This document shows, piece after piece, positions 15,901 through 23,209 of a DNA stretch of 62,300 nt. How positions within the stretch are numbered: position 1 is the first letter of the stretch; each line of letters starts with the position of its first letter. A model generated the notes under the pieces. It had not been told where the DNA came from. It made no database searches and saw only the letters and a list, made by a program, of their open reading frames with translations. Where the stretch lies: the NCBI RefSeq assembly GCF_000225505.1, contig NZ_BACI01000061.1, forward strand, positions 1 through 62,300, in the 5' to 3' direction. Made by a program: the position numbers and the translations under genes. This stretch comes from Gordonia alkanivorans NBRC 16433 (GTDB taxonomy: Bacteria; Actinomycetota; Actinomycetes; Mycobacteriales; Mycobacteriaceae).

Positions 15901-18900
15901 TCCCCAAGCCCGAAGGCGATTCGGTGTCGCGCAGTGTCAACGCGACCGACTGGGAGCTACGGACCACCCCGACCGGCGGCTATCAGGTCACCCACATCCG
16001 CGACCGCCTGAGCTGGTTCTTCGTCCCGATCCCCGAACTCGGCGGGATCGATGTGCGTGCCGGGAGCATTGCGGTGTCGGCGATGACGGACCGTCACCAG
16101 AACCGGATCGAGTTCATCTTCGACGAACGCGGACGGCCCACGGCGGTGGAACACTCGGCCGGCTACCGGATCGACGTACAGTGCGACGGCGCGCGGCTCC
16201 TCGGCTACCGGCTCACCGCGGGACTGGACGGCCTACCCGTCGATCAGCAACTCTGCACCTTCGACTACCACCAGGGCAACCTCGCGGCGTCGACGAATGC
16301 GGAGGGCGCCACAACGTATTTCGGTTACGACGACGCTGCGCGCATGACCTGGTGGCGCGACTCGCTGGGCATGGAGTACTGGAACGCCTACGACGATCTC
16401 GGTCGGGTGACCATCCAGTCCGGGATGAACGGGGTCTGGTCGGGGCGGTTCGAGTATCACTTGCGTCCCGACGGGGACGGGTCGTACACCACGTATCGCG
16501 ATGCTGTCGGCGCGACGACCGTCTATGGCGTTGACCCTGACGGTCGGGTGCGTCAGGAGTCCGACCCCGCCGGGCGGATCACCGCCACCGACTACAACGC
16601 CAACCGTCAGCCGCTGTCGATCACCAGCCCAGGCGGTGCGCGTACGATGCTGCACTACAACGCCTTCGGCGACGTCGAGCAGGTCACGGCACCGGACGGG
16701 AAGGTCACCGACGTCGTCTACGCGGGGCCCGGTCGTCCGGAACGGGTCGTCGAACCGGGCGGCATCACGACGCGAATCGGCTACGACGAGGACGGTTCGC
16801 CGACCAGCGTCGTCGACAATGCCGGTGCGGAGACCAGCTACACGTACGACGAGCACGGGGCGCTGAAGTCGCACACTGATCCTGACGGCGTCGTCATGCG
16901 ATACCGCAACAACGCTGCCGGCCTCCCGGTCACGATCTCAGACACGCTCGGTAACACCACACGAATCAGCTACGACGGATTGGGGCGTCCGACCGAGGTC
17001 GTCGATGCCGAGGGCGCACAGACCGTGGTGACCTACGACGCGATGGGCAACCGGACGAGTGTCACGGCACCGGATGGCGGCCAGTCGCGGTGGGAGTACG
17101 ACGGCGAAGGCAACTGCATCGCGTACACCGATCCTGTCGGTGCGGTGACCCGTTGGGAGTACGGGCATTACGACCTGCCGGTCGCACGTATCGACGCCGA
17201 CGGGTCGCGCACCGAGTTCAGCTACGACGCCACACGTCGGCTGGTGGCGGTCACCAACCCCGACGACCTGGTGTGGACCTACACCTACAACGCCGACGGC
17301 ACGCTGGCGTCGGAGACCGACTTCAACAACGCAACAACGAGCTACACCTACGACGACGAGGGTCGGCAGGCGTCACGCACGAACGCTGCCGGGCAGACGG
17401 TGTTCTTCACCTACGACGCTGCCGGACGACTGATCGGCGACCTGACTGCTGATCCGGTCAATGCTGACCTCGACGGGGAGACAACGGAATACAGCTTCGA
17501 TGCGGCGGGGCGACTGGACGCAGCAACCGGTGTCTTCGGACGCTGGCACACGAGTTACACGGCCGCGGGTTTACCTCAGCTCACCGGTGTTCACGACGGT
17601 CGGAGCGACTGGATCATCGAGTCCGCCTGGACCGGCGCCGGACGACTGGCGTCGCTGACGTCGCCGACCGGCGTAAGCACGCGGTACGGCTACGACCCGC
17701 GGGGTGTCCTCGGCTTCCTGTCCACTGCGGGACGCTCCTGCGACATCACCACCAGCCCGACCGGACGGGAACAGCGGCGGCGCTTCGAAGGCGCAGCGAT
17801 CGATTCGACGTGGGATCCGGTGGGACGTCTCACCGGACGTTCCGTCATCGCTGTTGCTGAGCGCCCGGCGGCGCTGAACCTCGGACTTGGTGCAGCGGGC
17901 GTGGGGGAGAGGCGGCCCGACCGAACGGTCGCGGCCGCGGAGTACAGCTACCGTTCCGACGGGATTCTCACCGCGTCGACGTCGACACTGGCTGCCGGTC
18001 GGACTGACTATCGGGTCGACGTGCTCGGGCGGGTCGTCGAGGCCGCCAGTCCTGCCGGGACCGAACAGTTCTCGTACGCCGCCACGGGCAACATCACCGA
18101 CTACGTATCCACAGGGGTGAGCAGCAGTAGCCCGGAGGTGCGTGGCGCTACCGACCCGCTGCTCCCTGAGGTGCGAGGCGCCAGCCGAGCCTCGAAGGGC
18201 ACGAAGGGCCGCCGCCGTTACTCCGGCACTCTCCTCGTGGACGACGGTCGCACGTCCTACCGCTACGACGCTGCGGGTCGCGTCATCTCGATGAGTCGTC
18301 GCCGACTGTCACGCAAACCAGATGTGTGGCACTACGCCTGGGATGCCCACGATCATCTGCGGTCGGTGACCACGTCGGACGGGACGGTGTGGACCTACAC
18401 CTACGACCACGTGGGACGGCGACTGTCGAAGACCGATCAGTCGACTGGTGAAACCACGCGCTTCCATTGGCACGGGGAGCACCTCGTCGAGCAGACCGAC
18501 CCCATGCCCGACGACGATCAGTGGTTGCAGGCCACAACCTGGGCCTACTCGCCGGCCGCGTACGCACCGCTGGCGCAGACAACTACTTCTGAGCCGATTG
18601 GCCTCACCGACGTCGACCCCTCCGAAGGAGCAGACCAGGACCGTGAGTTCAGTCTCAACCTCGGCAATGACACTGCTGCTGTGCCACCCTCGGCGCGCCG
18701 ATGGACACAGTCCGAGATTGATCGTGAGTTCTTCGCGATCGTCACCGACCAGATCGCCTCGCCGACCGCGCTGGTTGACCCGGGCAGCGGGGAGATCGCC
18801 GGCCGATCAGTCCGGACCCTCTACGGCGAAACCGCATGGACGGGCGTATCGACCCCTTGGTCTTACCCAGGCCAGTACCTCGATCTCGAGACTGGGCTGC

Positions 18901-19460
18901 ACTACAACCGGCATCGCTACTACCACCCGGACACCGGGCGCTACCTGAGTCCCGACCCGCTCGGTCTGGCGCCGGCACCGAATCCGCACACTTACCCAAC
19001 CAACCCCGCTATAACCTGCGATCCGTTTGGGCTGATGCCCTGTTCCGGTGACGAGATCGTCGACACGTACGGACCCCTCAATCCTGGCCCACTACCCGAA
19101 CAGACGCGTGACTCCTTCCGTGGGGCGATCTACACCGAGAAAGTGACGACCGAACCGATGACCTTGTATCGAGTTGGAACCGCGGGAGAAGGGCCATTCG
19201 GGAAGTTCTGGACACGAGTTGAACCACTCGGACCGATTCAAGCGCGGATCGACAGTGCCCTGAATCCCTTGTGGGGCAATAAAGCCACGGCCGTGACGAC
19301 GATCGAAGTACCCGCCGGTGTCCGGTACTTCGAGGGATTTGTCGCACCGCAAGACGTGTACGCTGGCGGCGTGCTGCTCGGAGGTGGAAATCAGATTGTC
19401 TTCCGCCCCGACATGAGGATCCCCAGCGAGTGGCTCCGGGTATCAGCAAGGCCATTCTGA
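12981..19460 (+). CDS. RHS-repeat polymorphic toxin with WXG-like N-terminus
   Basis: The 2159-residue protein has four parts. Residues 1-350 are helical with a WXG-like turn (SAGDWTGDGAQGFGDAIG, about 104-121), suggesting ESX-type export. Residues about 356-900 are an extreme Pro/Asp/Thr/Ser-rich linker. A DUF6531-type start (NGEPVNVASGEYFLPL, about 897) leads into many YD/RHS repeats (YDEHGALKSHTDPDG, YDGLGRPTEVVDAEG and others, about 1090-1830). The RHS core ends with YNRHRYYHPDTGRYLSPDP at about 1974-1992. The last about 144 residues, after DPFGLMP, are the toxin: FRGAIYTEKVTTEPMTLYRV ... KATAVTTIEVPAG ... LLGGGNQIVFRP. This tip resembles C-termini of other RHS and CdiA proteins and may be an ADP-ribosyltransferase/NADase-like fold, but I cannot assign the activity. 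GC content drops in the tip. Confidence 0.85.
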   Translation: MGMFDFLEDGKEFLGEVVDGATDLLGSGLRTVGLDKIAATVEDFGDDVANSLGAMPDELELERTNNPKELVLGDPAGIRELAGKFTDFAGNFTSAGEGLRGISAGDWTGDGAQGFGDAIGSQVPKWFAAAEAASKAAAALTSWAGVVEFAQQKAAEAVRVWEEGKRKQAEWDEKRRQYNSELDDYQNNRRDTPPVHPGPDPWPGYREEARRILKIGRDHRNSAAPGTKAELSGAANLAPPMPSAFEQAQMSAKDIGTAGFTAFNHFEAGMIGSVTEVVKALNMLNPTNIYNVTNPHQYARNTAGMVAGLVHQVAHPDEFVRGFIGSGWSGDPSQALGNLTGNILMTVAPGPKGTAALTAGLKTTRHLPTPDSPTPSSPTPRIDPVSRETGPSPIAPQPSTPDITPASHSATPSSDLLGSDGPDLPITHDGPPVPQVDGSTTSAQPDVPSPSSVPDQGTPAGGAVDSSPTPTPDAPPARPDAPPTSPDQPVGGAFDGSPPVGTHTDGPAPTSTPEQTTPRGDGPDPTSSDPVDGTPNSRPLGDDDPPGPDRGETTTPTGLGAADTSSPSTTPHAPIDQNDAPSVDRHDPPSNNPDGDAAQPNPVRTDDTGATDRDGAPVTGTPEPTPSKSDGDGPGHGPARTDEPTGQHPPKAADDRPGTAAPRTDSDAPGSARPTPVAPHADAPATGPHPGVDTPSRSPSNDSPTTPVAPVTGPHSGPTPHSTPDAGQSKPANAPVNPATPNRPDAPAAPPRTPDSTPDRTPPARATPEAVPPRDGARPAPSNLHHAPEAAVRHTPDRDPGTPATTRITPDDRPIPAALFPDRPAAPDRSPTANPRPTTPDPDSSPRHPGQPNGPHSDTPDIDHDTREPHDPANPGRTDDHAPDRADTSEGNEAPTQCRSNGEPVNVASGEYFLPLTDVELPGVLPVHLTHRHRSRYRWGRWMGPTTPSTFDARAIVGDDLVTIVDADGTMTNFPKPEGDSVSRSVNATDWELRTTPTGGYQVTHIRDRLSWFFVPIPELGGIDVRAGSIAVSAMTDRHQNRIEFIFDERGRPTAVEHSAGYRIDVQCDGARLLGYRLTAGLDGLPVDQQLCTFDYHQGNLAASTNAEGATTYFGYDDAARMTWWRDSLGMEYWNAYDDLGRVTIQSGMNGVWSGRFEYHLRPDGDGSYTTYRDAVGATTVYGVDPDGRVRQESDPAGRITATDYNANRQPLSITSPGGARTMLHYNAFGDVEQVTAPDGKVTDVVYAGPGRPERVVEPGGITTRIGYDEDGSPTSVVDNAGAETSYTYDEHGALKSHTDPDGVVMRYRNNAAGLPVTISDTLGNTTRISYDGLGRPTEVVDAEGAQTVVTYDAMGNRTSVTAPDGGQSRWEYDGEGNCIAYTDPVGAVTRWEYGHYDLPVARIDADGSRTEFSYDATRRLVAVTNPDDLVWTYTYNADGTLASETDFNNATTSYTYDDEGRQASRTNAAGQTVFFTYDAAGRLIGDLTADPVNADLDGETTEYSFDAAGRLDAATGVFGRWHTSYTAAGLPQLTGVHDGRSDWIIESAWTGAGRLASLTSPTGVSTRYGYDPRGVLGFLSTAGRSCDITTSPTGREQRRRFEGAAIDSTWDPVGRLTGRSVIAVAERPAALNLGLGAAGVGERRPDRTVAAAEYSYRSDGILTASTSTLAAGRTDYRVDVLGRVVEAASPAGTEQFSYAATGNITDYVSTGVSSSSPEVRGATDPLLPEVRGASRASKGTKGRRRYSGTLLVDDGRTSYRYDAAGRVISMSRRRLSRKPDVWHYAWDAHDHLRSVTTSDGTVWTYTYDHVGRRLSKTDQSTGETTRFHWHGEHLVEQTDPMPDDDQWLQATTWAYSPAAYAPLAQTTTSEPIGLTDVDPSEGADQDREFSLNLGNDTAAVPPSARRWTQSEIDREFFAIVTDQIASPTALVDPGSGEIAGRSVRTLYGETAWTGVSTPWSYPGQYLDLETGLHYNRHRYYHPDTGRYLSPDPLGLAPAPNPHTYPTNPAITCDPFGLMPCSGDEIVDTYGPLNPGPLPEQTRDSFRGAIYTEKVTTEPMTLYRVGTAGEGPFGKFWTRVEPLGPIQARIDSALNPLWGNKATAVTTIEVPAGVRYFEGFVAPQDVYAGGVLLGGGNQIVFRPDMRIPSEWLRVSARPF
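18164..18199 (+). repeat. REP-like palindromic element inside the RHS coding region
   Basis: CCCTGAGGTGCGAGG ... GCCTCGAAGGG forms a palindrome translated as LPEVRGASRASKG. A partial copy (GGAGGTGCGTGGCGC) lies 30 bases upstream, giving PEVRGA twice. The same core, CTGAGGTGCGAGG, occurs downstream of the carotenoid oxygenase gene at 30134. Confidence 0.55.
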
Positions 19461-19476
19461 GAACAGGATCGAACGG

Positions 19477-19896
19477 GTGAACAGAGAATTATGTGAGCTT
19501 TCCAGGACCGCACTGATCTATTTCTTTGAGACGTACTCAGAGTCGACCGTCATCTATCTTGAGTTGCCTGACACACCAAACTGGAAGGCTCTCGACAATT
19601 ACTTCTATCTTGGAGATGTTCAGGTCATTGACGACACATCAGTTCGTGCCGACCTTGGCTACAGTTGGAGTGTTTCGCTCACGCCTTCCAAGGTAGAAAT
19701 CGGTAGCGACTTGTTCGATTTGACCATCTCAGGAACCGACCTACACCTGGAGTCATCAACAATCCACCGGGTGTATCGCGAAGGTTGGGTTCGCTTCTTC
19801 GTCATTCCGAACACAGACATCACCAATGCCGCACGGGACGCGCATGGCACAAATCTACGCGAACTTCAGTCAGAGATCTCTGACGGCGAGGATTGA
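19477..19896 (+). CDS. Candidate immunity protein for the RHS toxin tip
   Basis: A 139-residue acidic soluble protein with no recognised family. It is rich in aromatic and beta-type residues (ALIYFFETYSE, NYFYLGDVQVIDD, GWVRFFVIPNTD). The start is GTG at 19477, 16 bases after the RHS stop. The DNA is clearly AT-richer than the RHS core, like the toxin tip just upstream, which is the usual mark of a recently swapped toxin-immunity pair. It should protect the cell against its own RHS C-terminal domain. Confidence 0.65.
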   Translation: MNRELCELSRTALIYFFETYSESTVIYLELPDTPNWKALDNYFYLGDVQVIDDTSVRADLGYSWSVSLTPSKVEIGSDLFDLTISGTDLHLESSTIHRVYREGWVRFFVIPNTDITNAARDAHGTNLRELQSEISDGED

Positions 19897-19988
19897 TGCT
19901 CCGGCCAAGCGCCATACATGAACCCATTGTCCTCAGTCCGCTGCGTCGGAATCGCCCACCGGAACAGACGGGACCCTATGGTGACAAC

Positions 19989-20492
19989 ATGAAGCCCGAC
20001 CGCACTGACCGCCTCGACAACCTTGTCCGCATCGAATCCATCAAGCAACTCAAGCACCGCTACTGGCGCGCGTGCGATGCCAAGGACGTCAACGGCTTTC
20101 GCAGGTGTTTCATTACCCAGGGAGCACGCGTCGACTACGGCCCGCTGGGCACCTTCGACGATGCGGAGCCGATGGCGAAGATTTTCGAGCAGGTCGCTCT
20201 CCACAAGGTCGACGGACAGTACGTCATCTTCGACATGCACCACGGCTTCCATCCCGACATAACCCTGACGTCGGAGACCACGGCGACCGGGCGCTGGACC
20301 CTGAAGTTCCGACAGGTGAATCTGATCGACCGCACCGAGACGGTCATGACGGGGGAGTACGACGACGAGTACGTCGTCGAGGACGACGAGTGGAGGATGG
20401 CTGCCAGCACCCTCACCGAACGGTGGTCTCTCCGACGACCACTCGATGACGACGCCACGGTGCATGCGGGGACGTTCGCCGACCCGGCCTGA
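19989..20492 (+). CDS. SnoaL-like (NTF2-fold) protein
   Basis: A 167-residue protein of the SnoaL/nuclear-transport-factor-2-like family: the opening IESIKQLKHRYWRACDAKD and later FDMHHGFHPDITLTSETTA, GRWTLKF and YDDEYVVEDDEWRMA are typical. Members include polyketide cyclases and dehydratase-like proteins acting on small hydrophobic substrates; this member's substrate is unknown. ATG at 19989 is chosen over the longer frame because homologous length starts here; no strong Shine-Dalgarno is seen. It is convergent with the broken SRPBCC gene. Confidence 0.8.
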   Translation: MKPDRTDRLDNLVRIESIKQLKHRYWRACDAKDVNGFRRCFITQGARVDYGPLGTFDDAEPMAKIFEQVALHKVDGQYVIFDMHHGFHPDITLTSETTATGRWTLKFRQVNLIDRTETVMTGEYDDEYVVEDDEWRMAASTLTERWSLRRPLDDDATVHAGTFADPA

Positions 20493-20508
20493 ACAGGCCT
20501 CAGGCCGG
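20484..20508. terminator. Bidirectional hairpin overlapping two stop codons
   Basis: A perfect 9-bp inverted repeat CCGGCCTGA/TCAGGCCGG with a 7-base loop carries the TGA of the SnoaL-like gene in one arm and the stop of the minus-strand SRPBCC frame in the other. Confidence 0.6.
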
Positions 20509-20982
20509 TTGCCGGACCATCACCGCCAGCCGCTCGAGGGTCTCCGTCATACCCTGTCGCAGATCGGTCTTGCGGTCTTTGAGTCCGTAGAGTGTGCCGA
20601 TCAGGAACCACCCGAAGGCATTGAGCGGCTTGGTCACTTCGTACGATTCAGTGACGGTCGTGCCGGTGGCGTCGGGCTCGAACTGGTAGCCCCACCGCAG
20701 GATCCCGCCGATCCACTCCGTCCGTTCGAAGGCGAACACACGCCCACGATCTGCGACCGTGATAACGGGTTTGTTGAACCAGTCCGGTCCGCGGCCGGCG
20801 CTGTTGCGGGCCCGGAATCGCGCTCCGACGGCGGGACTGGTCGCCCCGTCGAGTCACCTCACATCCGCTATCTCCGAGGACAACTCGGGTGTGCGCGTGA
20901 CGTCGGAGACGATGTCGTACAACTCTTCGGGGCTCGCGTCGATGTGGCGCGACACCGAGTCGCTGGTGAGATCCTGACGCAT
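20500..20982 (-). pseudogene. SRPBCC-family protein interrupted by one in-frame TGA
   Basis: Read from ATG at 20982 (after AGGAAGGA), the frame gives 42 residues (MRQDLTSDSVSRHIDASPEE ...), a TGA at 20856-20854, then continues in the same frame with LDGATSPAVGARFRARNSAG to an intact C-terminus at 20500. The whole 160-residue product matches the SRPBCC/polyketide-cyclase-like lipid-binding family, where this position is normally Trp (RWLDGA), so TGG has become TGA. Nothing else is missing. It follows the TetR gene by 31 bases on the same strand. It is most simply a recent null allele, though a sequencing error or readthrough cannot be excluded. Confidence 0.8.
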
Positions 20983-21013
20983 GATGGTCCTTCCTGAGTG
21001 CCCCGAGGCTCGC

Positions 21014-21637
21014 TCAGGGCGAATAGTGACGCACCCGCATCTGCAGGGCGTCATCGAGTAGTCCTGTGTACGAACCGGTTTCGTAGGTCGCTCCCGGCTC
21101 ATTCGACATCTGTTGCGAACCGATGCCCGAGACGACCGACGTGAGGAGGCGCAGGGCATCCTCGGAATCGACACCGGGGCTCAATTCACCGCGTGCGACA
21201 GCAGTCGCCAGATCCTCACGAGCCTGATCGACGATCGCCCGCGCCGGAGCGAACGCCGCCTCGCTCGGCTCGAAACCGGGAACCGGTCGCCAGAACAACA
21301 GCGCCGCCAGGCCCGGTTCGGTCATCGACCAGCGGATGATCGCCCGTGACTGTTCGAGCAGTTGATCCAACCCGGGCTCACGGCTGAGTCGTGCGTCATC
21401 GACGTACCGACTCAGCTCGACATTTCCCATCTCGAACAGCCTGTCGTACAGGGCATTCAGCGACGGGAAGTACTTGTAGAGCGACGGGGGGCGCATCTGC
21501 ATGCGTCGGGCGATCTCGGAGATGGAGACTGCTCCCACACCCTGCTCGTCGATGATGTTGCGAGCGTGGCCGAGTGCCTCATCGATCGTCGACTGCCGAC
21601 GATCGGTCCTGCGCGCTGAGCTATAGGCTGTAGCCAC
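21014..21637 (-). CDS. TetR-family transcriptional regulator
   Basis: A 207-residue regulator with an N-terminal HTH (GVGAVSISEIARRMQMRPPS followed by LYKYFPSLNALYDRLFE) and a C-terminal ligand domain of the TetR_C_13-like type. GTG at 21637 lies inside a perfect palindrome that is probably its own operator; ATG at 21694 would be a longer start. It is upstream of and co-directional with the broken SRPBCC gene, and divergent from the 95-residue gene at 21715, so it likely represses its own promoter and both neighbours. Confidence 0.8.
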   Translation of the reverse strand: MATAYSSARRTDRRQSTIDEALGHARNIIDEQGVGAVSISEIARRMQMRPPSLYKYFPSLNALYDRLFEMGNVELSRYVDDARLSREPGLDQLLEQSRAIIRWSMTEPGLAALLFWRPVPGFEPSEAAFAPARAIVDQAREDLATAVARGELSPGVDSEDALRLLTSVVSGIGSQQMSNEPGATYETGSYTGLLDDALQMRVRHYSP

Positions 21638-21645
21638 AGCTACAG
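21628..21645. promoter_or_regulatory. Palindromic operator for the TetR gene
   Basis: CTGTAGC-CACA-GCTACAG is a perfect 7+7 inverted repeat with a 4-base spacer. It overlaps the proposed GTG start of the regulator and lies 70-87 bases before the divergent gene. Confidence 0.55.
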
Positions 21646-21714
21646 GGCATAGCTGTTGCCGGCCGGAGACAATGCCTACGCCGCAGAAACTCATGTTCGT
21701 GGCACCGTGGAACC

Positions 21715-22002
21715 ATGACCAACCCCCAGCACACGCCCGACGGCCACTACGTGGTGATCAACGGCCGCAAGTGGCGTGCGACGGATCCGCTCATCCCGGA
21801 CGAACGACGGTCCGAACTCCAGTCGATCCTGATGGCGTGGCGACGGGATGTGAAACGCACGAAGGGTGCACCGGAATCCCGTGCGGGCGTCCAGGCTGCG
21901 AAAGTCGCCTTGGGGGAGCGTGGCACTCCTTGGTGGGAGCAGACCGACGACGAGCGTCGTGTGCGCTGGGAAACCGAGGTGCCGCGACCGGGCGACGGGT
22001 GA
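21715..22002 (+). CDS. Conserved actinobacterial hypothetical protein (95 aa)
   Basis: A small soluble basic protein beginning with TPDGHYVVINGRKWRATDP, a pattern widespread in actinobacteria and sometimes labelled biopolymer transporter Tol without evidence. There is no signal peptide, membrane segment or known catalytic motif; a conserved Trp-rich end (TPWWEQTDDERRVRWE) is visible. The start is ATG at 21715. Convergent with the next TetR gene, 3 bases between stops. Function unknown. Confidence 0.75.
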   Translation: MTNPQHTPDGHYVVINGRKWRATDPLIPDERRSELQSILMAWRRDVKRTKGAPESRAGVQAAKVALGERGTPWWEQTDDERRVRWETEVPRPGDG

Positions 22003-22005
22003 CCC

Positions 22006-22611
22006 TCAGCGCGGAACGATCGATTCGGCCGCGTATCGCCCTGCGCGTTCAAAGGTTTCGGTGATGTCGAGGTCGGGGTCGATCCGCCAGTAGCGCATCG
22101 TCGACAGGTAGATCGCCGCCACCATCTGGGCCAGGAACTCCACCGGATGATCGGTGCGCAGATCGCCTTGTTCCAGGCCGGGCTCCAACAGGCGCCGCAC
22201 CTGCGCGGTGAACAGGTGGCTGCGCTCGCTCAGTCCCTCCGACGCCGTCGCCAGTCGCTCGATCTCCCCGGTCACAACACGCATGTAGTCGGGATCGGCC
22301 ATCGACGACTGGGCGAAGTCGATGAAGACTCCGACCACCCGGTCGTGGGTGCTGACCGGCCGTCGCAGCATCGAGTCGACGACCCGCCCGAAGACGCCCA
22401 TGAGTTCGGCGTACAGCGCACTGACGAGGTCGTCCTTGCTGGGGAAGTAGTTGAAGAAGGTTGCCCGGGAGACCTCGGCGCGTTCCGCGATCTCCTCGAC
22501 GGTCGCATCGGTGCCTCGCGTCGCGAGAAGTTCACGAGCGGCGGAAAGCAGCCGATCGCGCGTCTGCTGCTTGTTCCGTTCACGACGTCCGACGTGCGCA
22601 ACCTCGGTCAT
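22006..22611 (-). CDS. TetR-family transcriptional regulator
   Basis: A 201-residue regulator with a clear TetR HTH (DATVEEIAERAEVSRATFF and NYFPSKDDLVSALY, residues about 33-65) and a ligand-binding C-terminal domain. The start at 22611 (MTEVAHVGRRERNKQQTRDR) is chosen because the longer frame adds non-conserved residues. It is divergent from the branched-chain-type ABC transporter genes across about 600 bases, so control of that operon is possible. Confidence 0.85.
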   Translation of the reverse strand: MTEVAHVGRRERNKQQTRDRLLSAARELLATRGTDATVEEIAERAEVSRATFFNYFPSKDDLVSALYAELMGVFGRVVDSMLRRPVSTHDRVVGVFIDFAQSSMADPDYMRVVTGEIERLATASEGLSERSHLFTAQVRRLLEPGLEQGDLRTDHPVEFLAQMVAAIYLSTMRYWRIDPDLDITETFERAGRYAAESIVPR

Positions 22612-23209
22612 CGGTGTGCCTCCGTCGGGTCGTCGAGCGGCCGGGTGGCGCCCTAGGGACCAATTCTTACATTCGGCCACCGATTTCTGGATGGTGGTCT
22701 AACTTTTGCCTTGAAGTCCAGTGTGATGTGGGACACGGTGACCTCGATACGCGGCGTCCTCGCTGCGCTCGGTCGACGCTACTCGGCCAGCGGGGTGGGG
22801 CGGCGGTGGTGATCGCGATTGCTGCCACTCGGCCGGCAGGGTGGAGCGGCGGTGGTGATCCCGGTTGCTGCCACTCGACCGGCAGGGCTAGGGCGGCGGT
22901 GATCGTGTCGCTCGGCTAGCGGGGGCGGGGTGGCAGCCTCGCGGGAATCAGGTGACGCCACTCGGACGGAATGACGTGTGCCGGCACTGGCCACCCGGTC
23001 GACAGGGGTGGCGTCAGTTGTCGTGTTTGTCGTACGCGCGCATCTGTAAAACACTGTGCTGCACTAGAACTGAAGCCCACCGCACTTTCCCGAAAGCACT
23101 CATACCCGACATCATCCGGGTTTACAGTCACCACGACGCCGACCACAGTTCACCTCCTGCTCGCGCAACATCATCAGGCGGGCGTCAACTCCTATCGAAG
23201 GGATCGCAG
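22612..23209. other. Long intergenic region upstream of the ABC transporter operon
   Basis: About 600 bases with no convincing gene. It holds the 46-bp tandem repeats at 22781, an inverted pair TGACGCCAC (22953) / GTGGCGTCA (23008), and the AT-richer stretch 23020-23150 that most likely carries the promoter and leader of the binding-protein gene. Confidence 0.5.
22781..22918. repeat. 46-bp tandem repeat, about three copies
   Basis: Units start at 22781, 22827 and 22873 with the shared core ACTCGGCCGGCAGGGTGG and GGCGGCGGTGGTGATC. Copies 1 and 2 differ at only a few positions; the third is shortened by divergence after GGCGGCGGTGATCG. Confidence 0.65.

Noticed and set aside
22952..23209. N-terminal extension of the binding protein from 22952
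   Set aside because: The extension would bury the signal peptide and lipobox; TTG at 23210 with a good ribosome site fits the lipoprotein.
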